Assembly: GCF_947492405.1 (NCBI RefSeq)
Contig: NZ_CANLMP010000008.1
Coordinates: forward strand, 161,435-225,434
DNA length: 64,000 nt
Direction: 5' to 3'
From: an uncultured Aquimarina sp.
GTDB lineage: Bacteria > Bacteroidota > Bacteroidia > Flavobacteriales > Flavobacteriaceae
Below the pieces are notes generated by a model. It saw only the letters and a list, made by a program, of their open reading frames with translations, was not told where the DNA came from and made no database searches. The translations under genes and the position numbers were made by a program. Positions within the stretch are counted from its first letter, which is position 1. Each line of letters opens with the position of its first letter. Shown here piece by piece: positions 45,601 to 53,712 of the stretch.

Positions 45601-46203
45601 CAATCTAGTGATCCAGATATTTTTGCAGTAGGAGAAATCGCCGAATTCGAAGGAAATTTATTCGGAATTACAGCTGCAGCAGAGCAACAGGCTGATGTAG
45701 TAGCAAAATACCTTTTAGGAGATTTTAGCGCAATTTATAAAGGGTCTGTATTTATGAATATTCTGAAATTTGAAGATTTGGATCTTTGTAGTATTGGTAA
45801 TATTGATATGCCAAAAGATGATCCTACCTATGAAGAAGTTATTTTTATGGATGTAGGTAAGCGATTTTATAAGCGATGTATTATTAAAAACGATTGGCTG
45901 GTAGGAGCAATTTTGATGGGTGATAAGAGTGAGTTTGCAGACTTTAAAAGACTGATCGAAGAGAAAATAGAATTATCAGAAAAAAGAGAAGAATTGCTTA
46001 GATCATCACAACCTGATGAACCTGTACTTGGTAAATTGATTTGTTCTTGTAGTCAGGTAGGCGAAGGTAATCTAGAAGAAGCTATAAAATCTGGTTGTGA
46101 AGATTTCTCAGAACTTTGCATTAAAACAGGAGCAGGATTGGGTTGTGGAAGTTGTAAACCAGAAGTAAAAGAAGTGTTGAATAATGTAATGCAATTAGCT
46201 TAG
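42685..46203 (+). CDS. Fused assimilatory nitrate reductase: Mo-bisMGD + FAD/NAD(P)H reductase + BFD [2Fe-2S]
   Basis: A 1172-residue cytoplasmic enzyme (no Tat or Sec signal) reducing nitrate to nitrite. Residues 1-700 are a molybdopterin oxidoreductase of the NasA/NarB type; the [4Fe-4S] ligands are Cys10, Cys13, Cys17 and Cys45 (CSYCGVGC, MLCSKG), with GMNLHH, NSRLCMSSAVVGYK and a molydopterin dinucleotide domain near 590-690. From about 706 a FAD/NAD-dependent reductase follows (ICIIGAGTAAYRF, VTIVGGGLLGLELA, DIFAVGEIAEF). Residues from about 1117 form a BFD-like [2Fe-2S] domain (LICSCSQVG, GLGCGSCKP). It thus joins NasA and NasB functions in one chain. The rubredoxin-fused gene starts 2 bp after its stop. 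Confidence 0.95.
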   Translation: MAFKSYKTTCSYCGVGCGIIAKKDPKGVITVEGDPDHPVNKGMLCSKGMNLHHVVQDKSDRILYPEMRWSKGHERQRVSWDQAFDRATAVFNTIIDKYGPDSVGFYVSGQCLTEEYYLVNKLTKGFIGTNNIDTNSRLCMSSAVVGYKQALGEDSVPIAYDDIELADCFMIAGANPAWCHPILFRRIEAHKEQNPDTKIIVVDPRKTQSCDIADLHLQIIPGTDVVLYNAIAKRLIDRRKIDKNFIANHTDNYESLKESLQSTSLTEAAKICGITLADIKKAASYISNAKGFITLWAMGLNQSSIGVNKNNALLNLSLLTGHIGKPGSGPFSLTGQPNAMGGREVGGMANLLAAHKDLSNKEHRTEVANFWGGKEISEKPGLTATEMFDALESGKLKAVWVICTNPLVSLPNANKVEKALQNAKFVVVQDISHRSETLEYADLVLPAAGWAEKEGTMTNSERRITYLNKVVDPPGEALPDSEILWRFAQRMGYRGFDYTSVEEVYKEHCRLTKSTNIDITGLNYDRLKNEGSFQWPVPESNHSGTARLFEDKRFYTDTGNAKFIVPRFTKPTSELLTEKHPLILTTGRVRDQWHTRTKTGKVNRLLTHIPHPFLEMNQVDAFLRKMKDGDIAVVESKRGKVQVKVKVSDTIGKGVVFLPMHWGKVLGNDYGRANNLTTSIVDPISKEPDFKFSAVQVSKFIKEKQKICIIGAGTAAYRFIQTYREHNMEDEITVFSKEPYPFYNRVLLPEYVSEELTWEQLQKMREGSMESLNVTLSTSNPIAEINREEKYLVDSKGEKHQYDVVLMATGSRAFVPKEVPIHLPGRFTMRDRGDADKLKTYLDDTGLPENKQHVTIVGGGLLGLELAAALRKKEVKITIIQRGNRLMERQLDIVASRLLAEDVREKGIQIHFDNEVDTVFNQDSGSLLVNLKSGKSFTCNAVVYSIGTIPNIDLAKAVGVTCRRGIVVNQYLQSSDPDIFAVGEIAEFEGNLFGITAAAEQQADVVAKYLLGDFSAIYKGSVFMNILKFEDLDLCSIGNIDMPKDDPTYEEVIFMDVGKRFYKRCIIKNDWLVGAILMGDKSEFADFKRLIEEKIELSEKREELLRSSQPDEPVLGKLICSCSQVGEGNLEEAIKSGCEDFSELCIKTGAGLGCGSCKPEVKEVLNNVMQLA

Positions 46204-46205
46204 GT

Positions 46206-47642
46206 ATGGAAGAATTTATGCATAGAGTAAATATCAAAGGTGGAATTTTATCTCCTAGTGAATTGCAGCGAATCATTATGTATGCAGAGGATCTGGGATT
46301 AGATACTTTTCATTTTGGATCCAGACAGGATATCATATTCCCATCAAAAGATACTAAAGGAAATATAGTCTCTGAACATGAATCATTTAATACTGATTTT
46401 TTTGCTCCAGAAACTGAGCAGAATATAAGTTGTTCCTACGTTTCTATAGATATTTTTAATTCTACAGTTTGGTTACGTGGTACGACCTATTTATATATTT
46501 TGGAGCAGTTTCGATATAAGCCAACACTAAAAATTAACATCTCAGATCCCCAACAACAAATGGTTTCTTTATTCTCAGGAGATCTTAATTTTATTGCATC
46601 TGCAAATGAAGATTATTGGTATCTATTCTTGAAATTACCAGGATGGGAAGAAGTGTTTTATCCAGTTTTAATATTTACCTGGGATATTGCAAAAGTGGCT
46701 CAGGAAATCGAAAAGATATATCAAAAAGTGAATAATGTTGAGGAGCTTTTTCAATTCCTCAACGAAAGTATTGATACGAATAATCGAGTTATAGAGAAAT
46801 CATTAAGTGTTAGTTTTAAACCATTTCCGTATTATGAAGGAATGAATAAAATGGGAATCAATCAATATTGGTTAGGATTGTATTGGAGAAATAATCAATA
46901 TGATCTAAAATTCCTTAAGGCAATTTGTGAGTTTTGTATTGAATATAGAATAGGTAAAATATGTTTAACTCCTTGGAAATCTTTTATCATAAAAGGAATT
47001 CCAAAGGAATGTAAATTACCATTAGAAAAGCTGTTAGGTCAGTTTGGAATTAATGTTCGTCATTCTGCATTAGAGTTAAATTGGCATTTGCCGGTAGCTA
47101 GTCAAAAAGCTCTGGATCTAAAAAAGTTCTTGGTCATGAATTTTGATCAAAATGATATTAGTACGTATGGTATGACTTTTACCATAAGCATTAGGCGTAA
47201 TCAAAAAAGATATTTTACGTCTGTTGTTATAGAAGAAAATAAAACACCTGAAGCGATAAAAGATTTTGTTATCAGACCAACTTATAATGTCTTGTATGCT
47301 AAAAATTTTGATCCTAATACGCGAAAATATATTGTATATGCGCAGGATATAGATCAAATGGATTTACCGGCTATATTGTTAGAATTAACAAAAGCTTATT
47401 TCCAGAATTTGGGAGAAGGTGACGAAGAAAGTTTTGGAGGAATTCGTGTTAAAAATGAGAAAACAGAGATCGAAGTATATCAATGTAAAGATTGTCAAAC
47501 AATATATGATCCATCTATAGGAGATCTTGTGTCGGATATTCCAGCAGGAACAGAGTTTAAAGACTTGCCAGAAACTTATCAATGTGCATTGTGTGAGTCT
47601 TCCAAAGATAGCTTTGAGAAAATGATATTAGAAGTGGTTTAG
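46206..47642 (+). CDS. Rubredoxin fused to a degenerate nitrite/sulfite-reductase-like protein
   Basis: A 478-residue cytoplasmic protein. The N-terminus (HRVNIKGGILSPSELQRIIMYAE, FHFGSRQDIIFP) resembles the ferredoxin-like half domain of nitrite/sulfite reductases, and a similar fold may recur near residues 210-300. The paired C-x5-C/C-x3-C motif that would bind siroheme and a [4Fe-4S] cluster is not present. A C-terminal rubredoxin domain (about 425-475) has both CxxC knuckles (YQCKDCQTIYDP and YQCALCESS). It is translationally close to the nitrate reductase and shares its promoter. It probably carries electrons to that enzyme or helps assemble it; the function is inferred. Confidence 0.82.
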   Translation: MEEFMHRVNIKGGILSPSELQRIIMYAEDLGLDTFHFGSRQDIIFPSKDTKGNIVSEHESFNTDFFAPETEQNISCSYVSIDIFNSTVWLRGTTYLYILEQFRYKPTLKINISDPQQQMVSLFSGDLNFIASANEDYWYLFLKLPGWEEVFYPVLIFTWDIAKVAQEIEKIYQKVNNVEELFQFLNESIDTNNRVIEKSLSVSFKPFPYYEGMNKMGINQYWLGLYWRNNQYDLKFLKAICEFCIEYRIGKICLTPWKSFIIKGIPKECKLPLEKLLGQFGINVRHSALELNWHLPVASQKALDLKKFLVMNFDQNDISTYGMTFTISIRRNQKRYFTSVVIEENKTPEAIKDFVIRPTYNVLYAKNFDPNTRKYIVYAQDIDQMDLPAILLELTKAYFQNLGEGDEESFGGIRVKNEKTEIEVYQCKDCQTIYDPSIGDLVSDIPAGTEFKDLPETYQCALCESSKDSFEKMILEVV

Positions 47643-47730
47643 GAGACTAAATAAGTATAGAGATTAGATTTTTTTATACTTTCTGTAGACCGATAGTACA
47701 TCGTTCCATCATACAGGATTGTCATAATGC

Positions 47731-47757
47731 ATTGTCACATTGAGCTTGTCGAAGTGT
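47731..47757. repeat. Possible interspersed-repeat fragment
   Basis: CACATTGAGCTTGTCGAAGTG, in the intergenic gap after the rubredoxin gene, resembles a short sequence I remember as scattered through many Bacteroidota genomes. Only this copy is in the window, so the repeat nature is from memory, not from sequence here. Confidence 0.35.
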
Positions 47758-47815
47758 TGTTATATGCACTCTAACATAGTTTTGAGATCATTTCTGCTAA
47801 GTATTTTAATTGATA

Positions 47816-48331
47816 TTATTTATTATGAAAATCCCTGTTCTTCACTGGTACATCTTCTTGTACATATAGGTCAACAATCGTGCGAACCTGACCAGAGAAT
47901 TGAGCATGTCTGTAACGTAATTGTAGACTGTCTTTACTAAGATATGTAATCTGAAAATTTTTATAATCTTTTTCTATGTTCATCATTTCAGGAAGTTGAT
48001 CACTTTTTAATTTGATAAAGTAGTGCCCTTTTTTACTTTGTGTGATCTCCCAATCAGCGATAAGCGATGGGCCACAATCGTGCTGTTCACTATTATTATC
48101 CTTCATAGTCATGTCGGGTTTATAAATGGTTCTATATGATAAGAAACAACCTGCCATATTCATTCGTGTACCATCATTATGTCGTTTTGCTATTTTCCAG
48201 GTTTTACCTGATATACCTGCAATAAGCTCAATAGAATTTTCAGGAATTTGATAAGGTTCTTTATTGCTTTTAGAACAAGAGAATGTTATAATCACGAAAG
48301 CTAATAACAATGTAGGATAGTATTTTTTCAT
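47816..48331 (-). CDS. Lipocalin-like lipoprotein, hypothetical
   Basis: A 171-residue lipoprotein (lipobox ITFSCSKSN). The mature part opens with LIAGISGKTWKIAKRHNDG and continues through several strands (WEITQSKKGHYFIKLK, FQITYLSKDSLQLRYR), a pattern common in small Bacteroidota lipocalin-like lipoproteins. Two internal Cys (AGCFLSY and HDCGPS) could form a disulfide. It is convergent with the nitrate reductase operon and is probably unrelated to it. Confidence 0.7.
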   Translation of the reverse strand: MKKYYPTLLLAFVIITFSCSKSNKEPYQIPENSIELIAGISGKTWKIAKRHNDGTRMNMAGCFLSYRTIYKPDMTMKDNNSEQHDCGPSLIADWEITQSKKGHYFIKLKSDQLPEMMNIEKDYKNFQITYLSKDSLQLRYRHAQFSGQVRTIVDLYVQEDVPVKNRDFHNK

Positions 48332-48538
48332 AATGTAAAGTTAGTGGCTTTATTTTGATCAAAAACTATTCCCATTTGAGATAATAACTATTACTCTTTT
48401 CCTCAGATAATAATCTCAAAGCAACAATAATTTTAGTTTTCGGTTTAAAGAGTGATGCTTAATGCTTATAATAAATAAAAAACGTCATCTTAATTTTTAT
48501 TCCTAAGTTCGCAATACACATAAACTTGTTACATTGCA

Positions 48539-49012
48539 ATGAAAGCAGCTACAGTAAGAGAATTAAAATTAGAACTAAACAATTGTTCACAACAGGAATT
48601 AGTAGCATTGTGTCTGCGATTATCTAAATTCAAAAAAGAAAATAAAGAATTACTTACATACTTGCTTTACGAAGCATCTGATGAAGACCATTATATAGCA
48701 GAAGTACGACAAGAAATCACCAAAGAGTTCGATCTTATTAATACCAGTAGTTATTACTACATAAAAAAAAGTGTTCGTAAAATTCTACGTATCAGTAAAA
48801 AGTATATCCGGTATTCTGGCAAAAAAGAAACAGAGGTAGAAATATTACTTCATTTCTGTTCAGAATTAAAAAATATGCGTCCTTCTATTAGAAATAACAA
48901 CGTATTGCTAGGGATTTATGAACGTCAAATAGCTAGTACTAAAAAAATCATAACTACTCTGCACGAAGATCTACAATATGATTATGAGCAAATGTTAGAT
49001 GCTCTGGGATAG
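48539..49012 (+). CDS. Hypothetical helical protein, possibly DUF6155-like
   Basis: A 157-residue soluble, basic, largely helical protein. The start VRELKLELNNCSQQELVALCLRLSKFKKENKELL and the repeated charged helices suggest a small helical-bundle family widespread in Flavobacteriia (DUF6155 is my tentative match). No catalytic motif or signal peptide. It is convergent with the S41 peptidase, separated by 3 bp. Confidence 0.65.
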   Translation: MKAATVRELKLELNNCSQQELVALCLRLSKFKKENKELLTYLLYEASDEDHYIAEVRQEITKEFDLINTSSYYYIKKSVRKILRISKKYIRYSGKKETEVEILLHFCSELKNMRPSIRNNNVLLGIYERQIASTKKIITTLHEDLQYDYEQMLDALG

Positions 49013-49015
49013 TTT

Positions 49016-50467
49016 CTATCCTTTGATCAATTTTAGAATATAATCCAGCTGACTATCTTTTCCTTGCATCAGATCTTCTACAGAAAGCAGTACTGTGCGA
49101 TCCGGAATAACACCAGAGCCTTTGGGAACGGTCTTGTCTTTTACGTAATGTGTTATTTTTTCCATAGACATTACCATAATAATCTTACTACCAGGTAACT
49201 CATAATAGACTGGAAATTGACCTGTATGAAAATAATAACCACCACCAGTTTCTTCTCCTACCAAAAGAATATCTGGATCGTTTTTAGCTAATAATACTAA
49301 GGCAGAACCTGCAGAAAAAGTTGTTCCATCAGCTAATACATAAACTTTACCATGAAATCTATCTCTATTAGGAATCATCATGGTTTCCAGATCATCAAAA
49401 TCCAGTTTCCATCCATCATATTTTGGATGATTATAGAATTTATCTTTTAAAAACTCTTTCTCGCCATATGTTCGGGTAACATATTTCCGTTCTGGAACTT
49501 CTAGTGAAGAAACAAAAGCACCGGTTCTTTGCTTATATAATTTGTTGGTGACAAAAGAAAAAAGATTAACAGAATTTGGTCTGAAACCACCATCATTGTT
49601 TCGTAGATCAATAATGAGATGCTTCATTTTCTTTTTATTAATTTGCTTAAAGAGTTTAATCAAACGAGATTTAAATGCGCTAATGTCTACTCCAAAAGAG
49701 TTAACAACCAAAACCGCTGTTTTCAGATCTTTTTTATAGTATACAAAAGGTTCTTTAGTATTAATATGTTTTGAGAAAAAAGCAACTTTATCTTCTTCCT
49801 GATGATATTTTGAAAAATAAGAGTTTCGGTTAATATTTCGGTGTTTTACATTCACAAAAGATTCTGCCTCCAGCGTGATTGTTTTCTCAGTACCATTTGG
49901 TTCTATATAATCAATTGTGTACTCTTTTTGTAGACCATATTCGTATGTGTAAAATAGGCCAAACTTTAGTTCGATATCTCGATATTTTCTGGTTAGATTA
50001 TAACCATCGGTAGGAGTATATTTTTTTAGGGCTTCCAGAATTTGTGTTGTAGGTTTATCTTGTATTTTGATAATTTTCGAACCTATAGGTATCCCAAAAT
50101 CATCCGTATCTATATAAAATTCTGCTTGTATGATCTTCAGAATTAGCGGAAAATAATACTGTGTAGTATTAAGTGTATTAGGTGCAAAAAGTAACAAATG
50201 CCCATCCCTTATCTGGTCAGTAACCTCTTGCATCTTCTTGAATACTTCGATATCAGAAATCTCTTCTGTTATTGATTCTTTGGTAACACCTAAAACAGAA
50301 TCCAGATCACTTTCACTAATATATTCATAAAGTGACGGATGTCCTTTTTTTAGTATGTTTTCGAAGATTTTAAAATCTTGTAGAGCCTTTTCTAGCGTTA
50401 GGTTTTTCTGAGCAAATAGCGTAGTAGATGTGATGACTAAAATTACAATACACAAAATGCGATTCAT
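49016..50467 (-). CDS. S41-family (C-terminal processing-like) peptidase
   Basis: A 483-residue exported serine protease with a signal peptide (CIVILVITSTTLFAQ). The S41 core is seen in LIIDLRNNDGGFRPNS and the nucleophile region DGTTFSAGSALVLLAK, followed by LVGEETGGGYYFHTG. No PDZ domain is obvious between the N-terminal helical region and the core; such PDZ-less S41 proteins are common in Bacteroidota. The substrate is unknown. Confidence 0.88.
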   Translation of the reverse strand: MNRILCIVILVITSTTLFAQKNLTLEKALQDFKIFENILKKGHPSLYEYISESDLDSVLGVTKESITEEISDIEVFKKMQEVTDQIRDGHLLLFAPNTLNTTQYYFPLILKIIQAEFYIDTDDFGIPIGSKIIKIQDKPTTQILEALKKYTPTDGYNLTRKYRDIELKFGLFYTYEYGLQKEYTIDYIEPNGTEKTITLEAESFVNVKHRNINRNSYFSKYHQEEDKVAFFSKHINTKEPFVYYKKDLKTAVLVVNSFGVDISAFKSRLIKLFKQINKKKMKHLIIDLRNNDGGFRPNSVNLFSFVTNKLYKQRTGAFVSSLEVPERKYVTRTYGEKEFLKDKFYNHPKYDGWKLDFDDLETMMIPNRDRFHGKVYVLADGTTFSAGSALVLLAKNDPDILLVGEETGGGYYFHTGQFPVYYELPGSKIIMVMSMEKITHYVKDKTVPKGSGVIPDRTVLLSVEDLMQGKDSQLDYILKLIKG

Positions 50468-50586
50468 GTGATAATTATTAATATATAATCTATAAAGACT
50501 TTTTATAAGAAAAGATGTGACAACCCCTTGTTTTCTGAAATGTAAAAGTAATAAATTAGAGGTAGGTAGTTATTACGAACAATAAA

Positions 50587-50619
50587 AAAAACAGGTGCTT
50601 TTTATAGCACCTGTTTTTT
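50587..50619 (-). terminator. Terminator of the carboxypeptidase-regulatory-domain gene
   Basis: AACAGGTGC pairs perfectly with GCACCTGTT, flanked by A-runs on the left and T-runs on the right, so leftward transcripts end in U-rich sequence. It is 22 bp beyond the stop of the 435-residue protein. Confidence 0.85.
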
Positions 50620-50641
50620 CGAAAAACGTATTGAAATATGA

Positions 50642-51949
50642 TCAATTCAATTTTCGCAATTGTTTCTTTATTTTGCGAATCGCAGATTCTATTGGTTTGT
50701 CAGGTTCAATTACGTTATATTCTCCCCAAAATTCTGGATCAGAAAACCCTGAAGCCTCATCACTGATAACCACAGAAGATTTTAAACGATCTTTTGGTCT
50801 TACATTTTCGTTATTCGGGTTCTTTTTCCAATCGGTAATGGCCATTTCGATATTTAGCTTGTATGTAGAATTAAATAATTTCTTTTTCCAATTAACTTTA
50901 AAAACAAGATCAATTTTTCCATACCCATAGAACCATTTACCATTAGCTTCTCTATAATTCATATTATAAGTAGCTACAGTAGGATACACTTTGGCTCTCG
51001 TTGGTTTTTTTCTAACAAATAATCTACTGGCCTTATCTCTGTCTTCTAGATTTAAGCTAAAAACGGCTTTTGTTAATGCCAATGTTTCAGAATCTATATA
51101 TAATTTTCCATAATAATACAGATCATCTATATTAGGACGTTGCTTAAAATTAAGAACGTAAATATATCGATCATTAATTTTAGTGGATTTATCAAAGCTA
51201 AACTCATAGATTTTTAAGATATCTTCTGTAAAAAGAAGATCTGGGTTTTTCATAACATCGATAAACAATGTGCTTGATGGTCCTCCTTGAAGTTTTAGAG
51301 TAAGTGTGTCTAGCTTTTTGTAATCCGCACTTTTTCTGGCTTTGTATAGTTTAATAATATCGGTTTTACCAGATACATAAGGCTTTTTATATACATCAAC
51401 TACGGCTTCAGAAAGTGATACATAGGTTCTTCTTCTTTTGATAGTTTCACGATAAAAAGCGGTCATGATAGTGTTGTCATTTTGGTAGTTTGCACCACGT
51501 CTTTTCATAACAGCTTTAATAAGTGCTTCTGGATCCGTAGGATCGATATTTACTTCAGATAGTTCTGTTATCGTTGCACTTAATTTAATTTTTGTTTTAT
51601 CTCCTTTCAATGAAGAAAGTGAAACTACTTGATCTCTATACCCAAGAAAAGATACTGTGATTTTATCATCAGTAGCAGTTTTTGGCACTTTTAACAAAAA
51701 TTCACCTTCTCGATTGGTAATCGTCGAGATGTTAGTTCCATTCAATAAAATTGTTGCAGATACTAATGGTTCATTAGAGTCTTTATCCACTACAATCCCT
51801 TTATACTCATCATAATTTACACCATTCTGGATATCGGTGTCTTGAAAAAAGCTAAATGCTTGTAGACTATTGGAGTATCCAATAATTAGAAATATACAGA
51901 ATAAAAATGTGATACCATTTTTACGTAAAAAAATACTTTTTTTGTCCAT
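50642..51949 (-). CDS. Carboxypeptidase-regulatory-like domain protein, exported
   Basis: A 435-residue protein with a signal peptide (LFCIFLIIGYSNSLQAFS). Residues 45-125 form a CarboxypepD_reg-like beta-sandwich (YKGIVVDKDSNEPLVSATILL), as at the N-termini of TonB receptors and DUF5686 proteins. The rest (from about 135, LIKAVMKRRGANYQNDNTIMTAFYRE) is a conserved Bacteroidota region of unknown role with a beta-rich pattern. Probably periplasmic or outer membrane. No operon partners. Confidence 0.75.
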   Translation of the reverse strand: MDKKSIFLRKNGITFLFCIFLIIGYSNSLQAFSFFQDTDIQNGVNYDEYKGIVVDKDSNEPLVSATILLNGTNISTITNREGEFLLKVPKTATDDKITVSFLGYRDQVVSLSSLKGDKTKIKLSATITELSEVNIDPTDPEALIKAVMKRRGANYQNDNTIMTAFYRETIKRRRTYVSLSEAVVDVYKKPYVSGKTDIIKLYKARKSADYKKLDTLTLKLQGGPSSTLFIDVMKNPDLLFTEDILKIYEFSFDKSTKINDRYIYVLNFKQRPNIDDLYYYGKLYIDSETLALTKAVFSLNLEDRDKASRLFVRKKPTRAKVYPTVATYNMNYREANGKWFYGYGKIDLVFKVNWKKKLFNSTYKLNIEMAITDWKKNPNNENVRPKDRLKSSVVISDEASGFSDPEFWGEYNVIEPDKPIESAIRKIKKQLRKLN

Positions 51950-52178
51950 ATCAGATTCATTCAGTTAATAATTGCATTCTTTAATTTTTGAGGTAGAATG
52001 TCGATTATACAAGATACTAAAATTACAGATGATTTTCAGAATACAATAGTTAAAAATGAGCTAATATGGCGGTCTTTTCGTTGTTTATAAATAAACATGA
52101 TCGTTCCTTAATAATAGGTTTTAGGACATTTTTTATAAAATATGTTATCTTTTATGCTAAAGAAAGGTTTTCTTAATG

Positions 52179-53582
52179 TTAATGATAACCACTGTGATCG
52201 CCAAACCAATTTCTAAGTTTTATATTAAGTATTTCTGTAGTAAAAGGTTTGGTAATATAATCATCTAATCCTTTTGCAATAAATCGTTCTGCGTCACCAG
52301 GTAGGGCGTTAGAGGTAATTGCAATAACAGGAGGTACTTTTTTATAACCTTTACGGATCAATTTACAGGTTTCTACACCGTCTAATTCCGGAAGATTGAT
52401 ATCCATTAAAATAAGATCATAAACATCTTCTTCAAACATTTCTAGAGCTTTTCTTCCATTTTTAGCGACATCGGCCGTACAACCCAGGTACTTAAGAATT
52501 TGTTTGGAAACAAGTATATTGGTGTCAGAATCTTCTACTAACAAAACATGAAGATCGAATTTTTGATCTTTGCTCTTATCAAAAACTTTGTCAATTGTTG
52601 GTGCTATTGTATCAGATATTTTAGTTTTGAAAGTAAACCAAAAATTGCTCCCTTTTCCTACTTCGCTATGTACACCTAATTTTCCATTCATTAGATCCAC
52701 TAATTTTTTACTGATAGTAAGTCCTAATCCACTTCCTTCTCCAATTAAAATAGCATCGTTATGTACTTGGCTAAAACGATTAAAAAGAGACTCCTGATCT
52801 TGTTTACTAATACCAATTCCAGAATCAATCACTTCTATTTTAATGGTCAGTTCTTCATTTTTTTTGGAAACTAAAGATGATTTTATGGTAATCGTACCTT
52901 TATTGGTAAATTTGATGGCGTTACCGATAAGGTTGGATAATATTTGTATCAACCTGTTATCATCTGCATAAATATGTTCTGGCAAGGTATCGGGATATTC
53001 AGAAACCAGGTCAATTCCTTTTGCTTTGCTATTGGCAAGAAATAGATCTACATTTTGATTTATTAACTTTTTAAGATTAATTCCTTTGGGAGATAGTGTA
53101 AACTTTCCCGCTTCCATTTTTGATAAATCTAGAATCTGGTTTAAAATATCTAATAAATTCTGTGAAGATTGATGAATCGTGGTAACATATTCTTTTTGTA
53201 AATCATTTAATTCGGTATTTTTAAATAGTAAATCAATCATACCTATAACACCCACCATAGGCGTCCTAATTTCGTGACTCATATTAGCTAAGAAATCCTG
53301 TTTAAATTTAGAAGCTTGAAGGATTTGCGTGTTCTTCTCTTTCAGTTTATCCAAGTTACGTCCTCCAAACATGGCGAACAAACCAAGAAATAGGGGAGCA
53401 GTATCAATAATATAATGAATTGGATATTGTTTTTGTACATATACGATAGAATTCCATGAAAAATCCAATCCCATTTTTGTAATATCTATACTCGTAGCCA
53501 AAATAGGAAACATACAGCCAAATAATATTCCGTATATGGTGTATATGGCTGCTTCAGATTTTAACCATGATTTTTTATTCAT
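52179..53582 (-). CDS. Hybrid sensor histidine kinase with receiver domain
   Basis: A 467-residue membrane kinase. Two short membrane segments are at about 11-30 and 56-73 with no large periplasmic domain. A HisKA domain has phospho-acceptor His103 (FLANMSHEIRTPMVGVIG), and a HATPase domain has NLIGNAIKFTNKG and GSGLGLTISKKLVDLMNG. The C-terminal receiver has Asp394 (DLILMDINLPELDG) and the conserved Lys in DYITKPF. There is no DNA-binding output, so a phosphorelay to another protein is likely. The signal is unknown. Confidence 0.92.
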   Translation of the reverse strand: MNKKSWLKSEAAIYTIYGILFGCMFPILATSIDITKMGLDFSWNSIVYVQKQYPIHYIIDTAPLFLGLFAMFGGRNLDKLKEKNTQILQASKFKQDFLANMSHEIRTPMVGVIGMIDLLFKNTELNDLQKEYVTTIHQSSQNLLDILNQILDLSKMEAGKFTLSPKGINLKKLINQNVDLFLANSKAKGIDLVSEYPDTLPEHIYADDNRLIQILSNLIGNAIKFTNKGTITIKSSLVSKKNEELTIKIEVIDSGIGISKQDQESLFNRFSQVHNDAILIGEGSGLGLTISKKLVDLMNGKLGVHSEVGKGSNFWFTFKTKISDTIAPTIDKVFDKSKDQKFDLHVLLVEDSDTNILVSKQILKYLGCTADVAKNGRKALEMFEEDVYDLILMDINLPELDGVETCKLIRKGYKKVPPVIAITSNALPGDAERFIAKGLDDYITKPFTTEILNIKLRNWFGDHSGYH

Positions 53583-53712
53583 AGAATATGTTTTGTGCTT
53601 AGATCTTACGTTAGTTAATCTTCAGATAAGGTTGTTTTAGGGGCCTTATTAGGATATAAGCCTAAATATAATGGTTTTTTTGGAAATGTATGACAAAAAG
53701 AATATTCAGAAA

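Noticed and set aside
42685-46203. Respiratory or periplasmic nitrate reductase
   Set aside because: There is no Tat signal, no NarH/NarI or NapB/NapC gene, and the FAD/BFD fusion fits an assimilatory enzyme.
47740-47940. Plus-strand ORF of 66 residues after the rubredoxin gene
   Set aside because: It overlaps the 3' end of a clear lipoprotein on the other strand and has no family features.
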